From NCBI GenBank assembly GCA_903877125.1, contig CAIRCM010000087.1, forward strand, positions 24,246 to 88,245: DNA of 64,000 bases, written 5' to 3'. Position 1 is the stretch's first letter. Each line of letters starts with the position of its first letter. Shown one piece after another: positions 63,294 to 64,000 of this stretch. Position numbers and translations under genes: made by a program. The notes beneath the pieces were generated by a model. That model was not told the origin of the DNA and did no database searches. It saw only the letters and a program-made list of their open reading frames with translations. The DNA is from an uncultured Acetobacteraceae bacterium. GTDB taxonomy: Bacteria; Pseudomonadota; Alphaproteobacteria; Acetobacterales; Acetobacteraceae.

Positions 63294-63533
63294 ATGCCCG
63301 AAGCCAAACCCGACGTCAGCACCCTGTCCTTCGAGGATGCGCTGGCCGAGTTGGAACTCATCGTCCGCGGCCTGGAAAACGGTCAGCAGAAACTGGCCGA
63401 CGCCATCGATGCCTACGAACGTGGCGCGGCACTGCGCAAGCACTGCGAAGCCAAGCTGACCGAAGCCGAAGCTCGGGTCGCCGCGATCGTCCAAAACGCC
63501 GACGGATCTCTGTCTACCCGTCCGCTGGAATAG
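63294..63533 (+). CDS. xseB: Exodeoxyribonuclease VII small subunit
   Basis: 79 aa. Helical family pattern: LSFEDALAELELIVRGLENG then DAIDAYERGAALRKHCEAKL and EAEARVAAI. It binds XseA, the nuclease subunit, which is not in the window. The gene begins 8 bases after the deacetylase stop. Its TAG stop is the first triplet of repeat copy C. Confidence 0.93.
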   Translation: MPEAKPDVSTLSFEDALAELELIVRGLENGQQKLADAIDAYERGAALRKHCEAKLTEAEARVAAIVQNADGSLSTRPLE

Positions 63534-63608
63534 ACCGTGATCGCCAAAGGTGGAACCACACGGCGGCGTGAATCACGCGATCAAACAAAAGCTTCTAGAC
63601 CGCGGTCT
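63531..63608 (+). repeat. Dispersed palindromic repeat, copy C (variant)
   Basis: The first 60 bases (GTGATCGCCAAAGGTGGAAC to GCGATCAAACAA) match copy B almost exactly. The second half differs: instead of the GGGTCAA hairpin it ends in the perfect palindrome AGACCGCGGTCT (63597-63608). It follows xseB directly and could terminate that operon. Confidence 0.75.
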
Positions 63609-63758
63609 CCAAGGGGCGACCAACTTCGCCGTACCGCCGACGGCCCAAGAAATACCGGTTCCGGTTAACTTTTGTTTAACCATCTCCAGTCATAATTCTG
63701 CCCCGGGAAAGCCACAGAGCATGGGCAGATTCCGTCCGTGCCTAACGCATGGGATCGA

Positions 63759-63911
63759 ATGATGACCGAGACCGAATACAACCGTAAGCTTGATGAGCTT
63801 GACCGTCTGATCAACGACCCCGATGTGCCCATGCAGCCCTATCGTGTGTGGGAACTGCTGGCCGAGGTATCGGACCGCGGAACGACCGCCGAGTGGCCGC
63901 TGGCCGCATAA
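63759..63911 (+). CDS. Small conserved-looking protein (50 aa)
   Basis: A 50-residue frame from ATGATG 63759 to TAA 63911, containing KLDELDRLINDPDVPMQPYR and VWELLAEVSDRG. It is amphipathic, acidic and without Cys. The pattern DRLINDPDVPM looks like a small protein I associate with this lineage, but I cannot name a function. The 225 bases before it hold repeat C and otherwise no recognisable feature. Confidence 0.6.
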   Translation: MMTETEYNRKLDELDRLINDPDVPMQPYRVWELLAEVSDRGTTAEWPLAA

Positions 63912-63950
63912 TACCAGCCCGCGCAATGATTGACTCGTGGCGGCTGCCGA

Positions 63951-63983
63951 CCCGTCATGCCGGCGAATGCCGGTATCCACGCC
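63951..63983. repeat. REP-like inverted repeat at window end
   Basis: CGTCATGCCGGCGAATGCCGGTATCCACGCC contains the inverted pair GCCGGC/GCCGGT around GAAT, in the style of the widespread proteobacterial intergenic repeat (cGTCATxCCxGCGAAxGCxGGxATCCA). Single copy here, near the edge. Confidence 0.6.
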
Positions 63984-64000
63984 TTTCGGAAGTCCCAGCC

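Noticed and set aside
1..64000. tRNA, rRNA and insertion-sequence genes
   Set aside because: No cloverleaf with CCA-adjacent features, no rRNA core and no transposase motif was recognised by eye; a covariance-model scan would be decisive.

Overview
The window reads as a chromosomal segment of a high-GC Gram-negative alphaproteobacterium, most likely of the Rhodospirillales/Acetobacteraceae type. The reasons are the linked blocks cytochrome c / kdsB / pheA and pdxH // fabI-aroC, a yejABEF importer, Kdo synthesis (hence LPS), heavy use of ATGA-type gene overlaps, and dispersed palindromic intergenic repeats. No tRNA, rRNA or CRISPR array was seen.

Layout. (1) 1-4311: the end of an unknown plus-strand gene, then a minus-strand pair encoding a DinG/XPD-family helicase and a PhoR-like histidine kinase. 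(2) About 4410-28179: a co-directional cluster for a contractile-tailed (P2-like order) phage particle: large terminase, portal, scaffold, major capsid protein, connectors, sheath, tube, tail-assembly chaperone with a textbook -1 frameshift signal, a very short tape-measure candidate, gpU/X/D/V/W/J/I homologues, and a set of fibres including an SGNH-hydrolase adhesin. No integrase, repressor, replication, lysis or clear small-terminase gene is present. Portal, sheath and baseplate J are each broken by single-base frameshifts, so this is either a decaying or domesticated prophage or GTA-like relic, or a region with indel errors. (3) 28186-32267: a catabolic cluster (two tandem cupins, enoyl-CoA hydratase, class III CoA-transferase) divergent from a luciferase-like flavin monooxygenase. 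(4) 32275-39215: a yejABEF peptide importer, an inositol-monophosphatase/HisN-like phosphatase and a membrane-anchored cytochrome c. (5) 39365-40959: kdsB-pheA. (6) 41058-51724: a minus-strand run in which a type I secretion ABC transporter and HlyD adaptor precede a Sel1-repeat protein, a giant TPR-GT2-GT4 glycosyltransferase, a frameshifted ChW-repeat-like protein and a GT4 glycosyltransferase; this looks like a secretion/glycosylation locus. (7) 52035-55030: amidase, GNAT acetyltransferase, AmpG-like permease. (8) 55074-58949: SDR, universal stress protein, an APH-like/P-loop kinase fusion and pdxH, divergent from fabI-aroC (59105-61050). (9) 61161-63911: an unknown gene behind a palindromic promoter, a TusA-like protein, a histone-deacetylase-family hydrolase, xseB and a 50-aa protein.

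The observations most worth checking are: the frameshift signal at 13583-13645; the two G9 tracts that coincide with portal and sheath frameshifts; the 308-residue tape-measure position; a dispersed palindromic repeat (three copies) whose terminal TAG supplies the stop codon of four flanking genes; and the secretion/glycosyltransferase locus.
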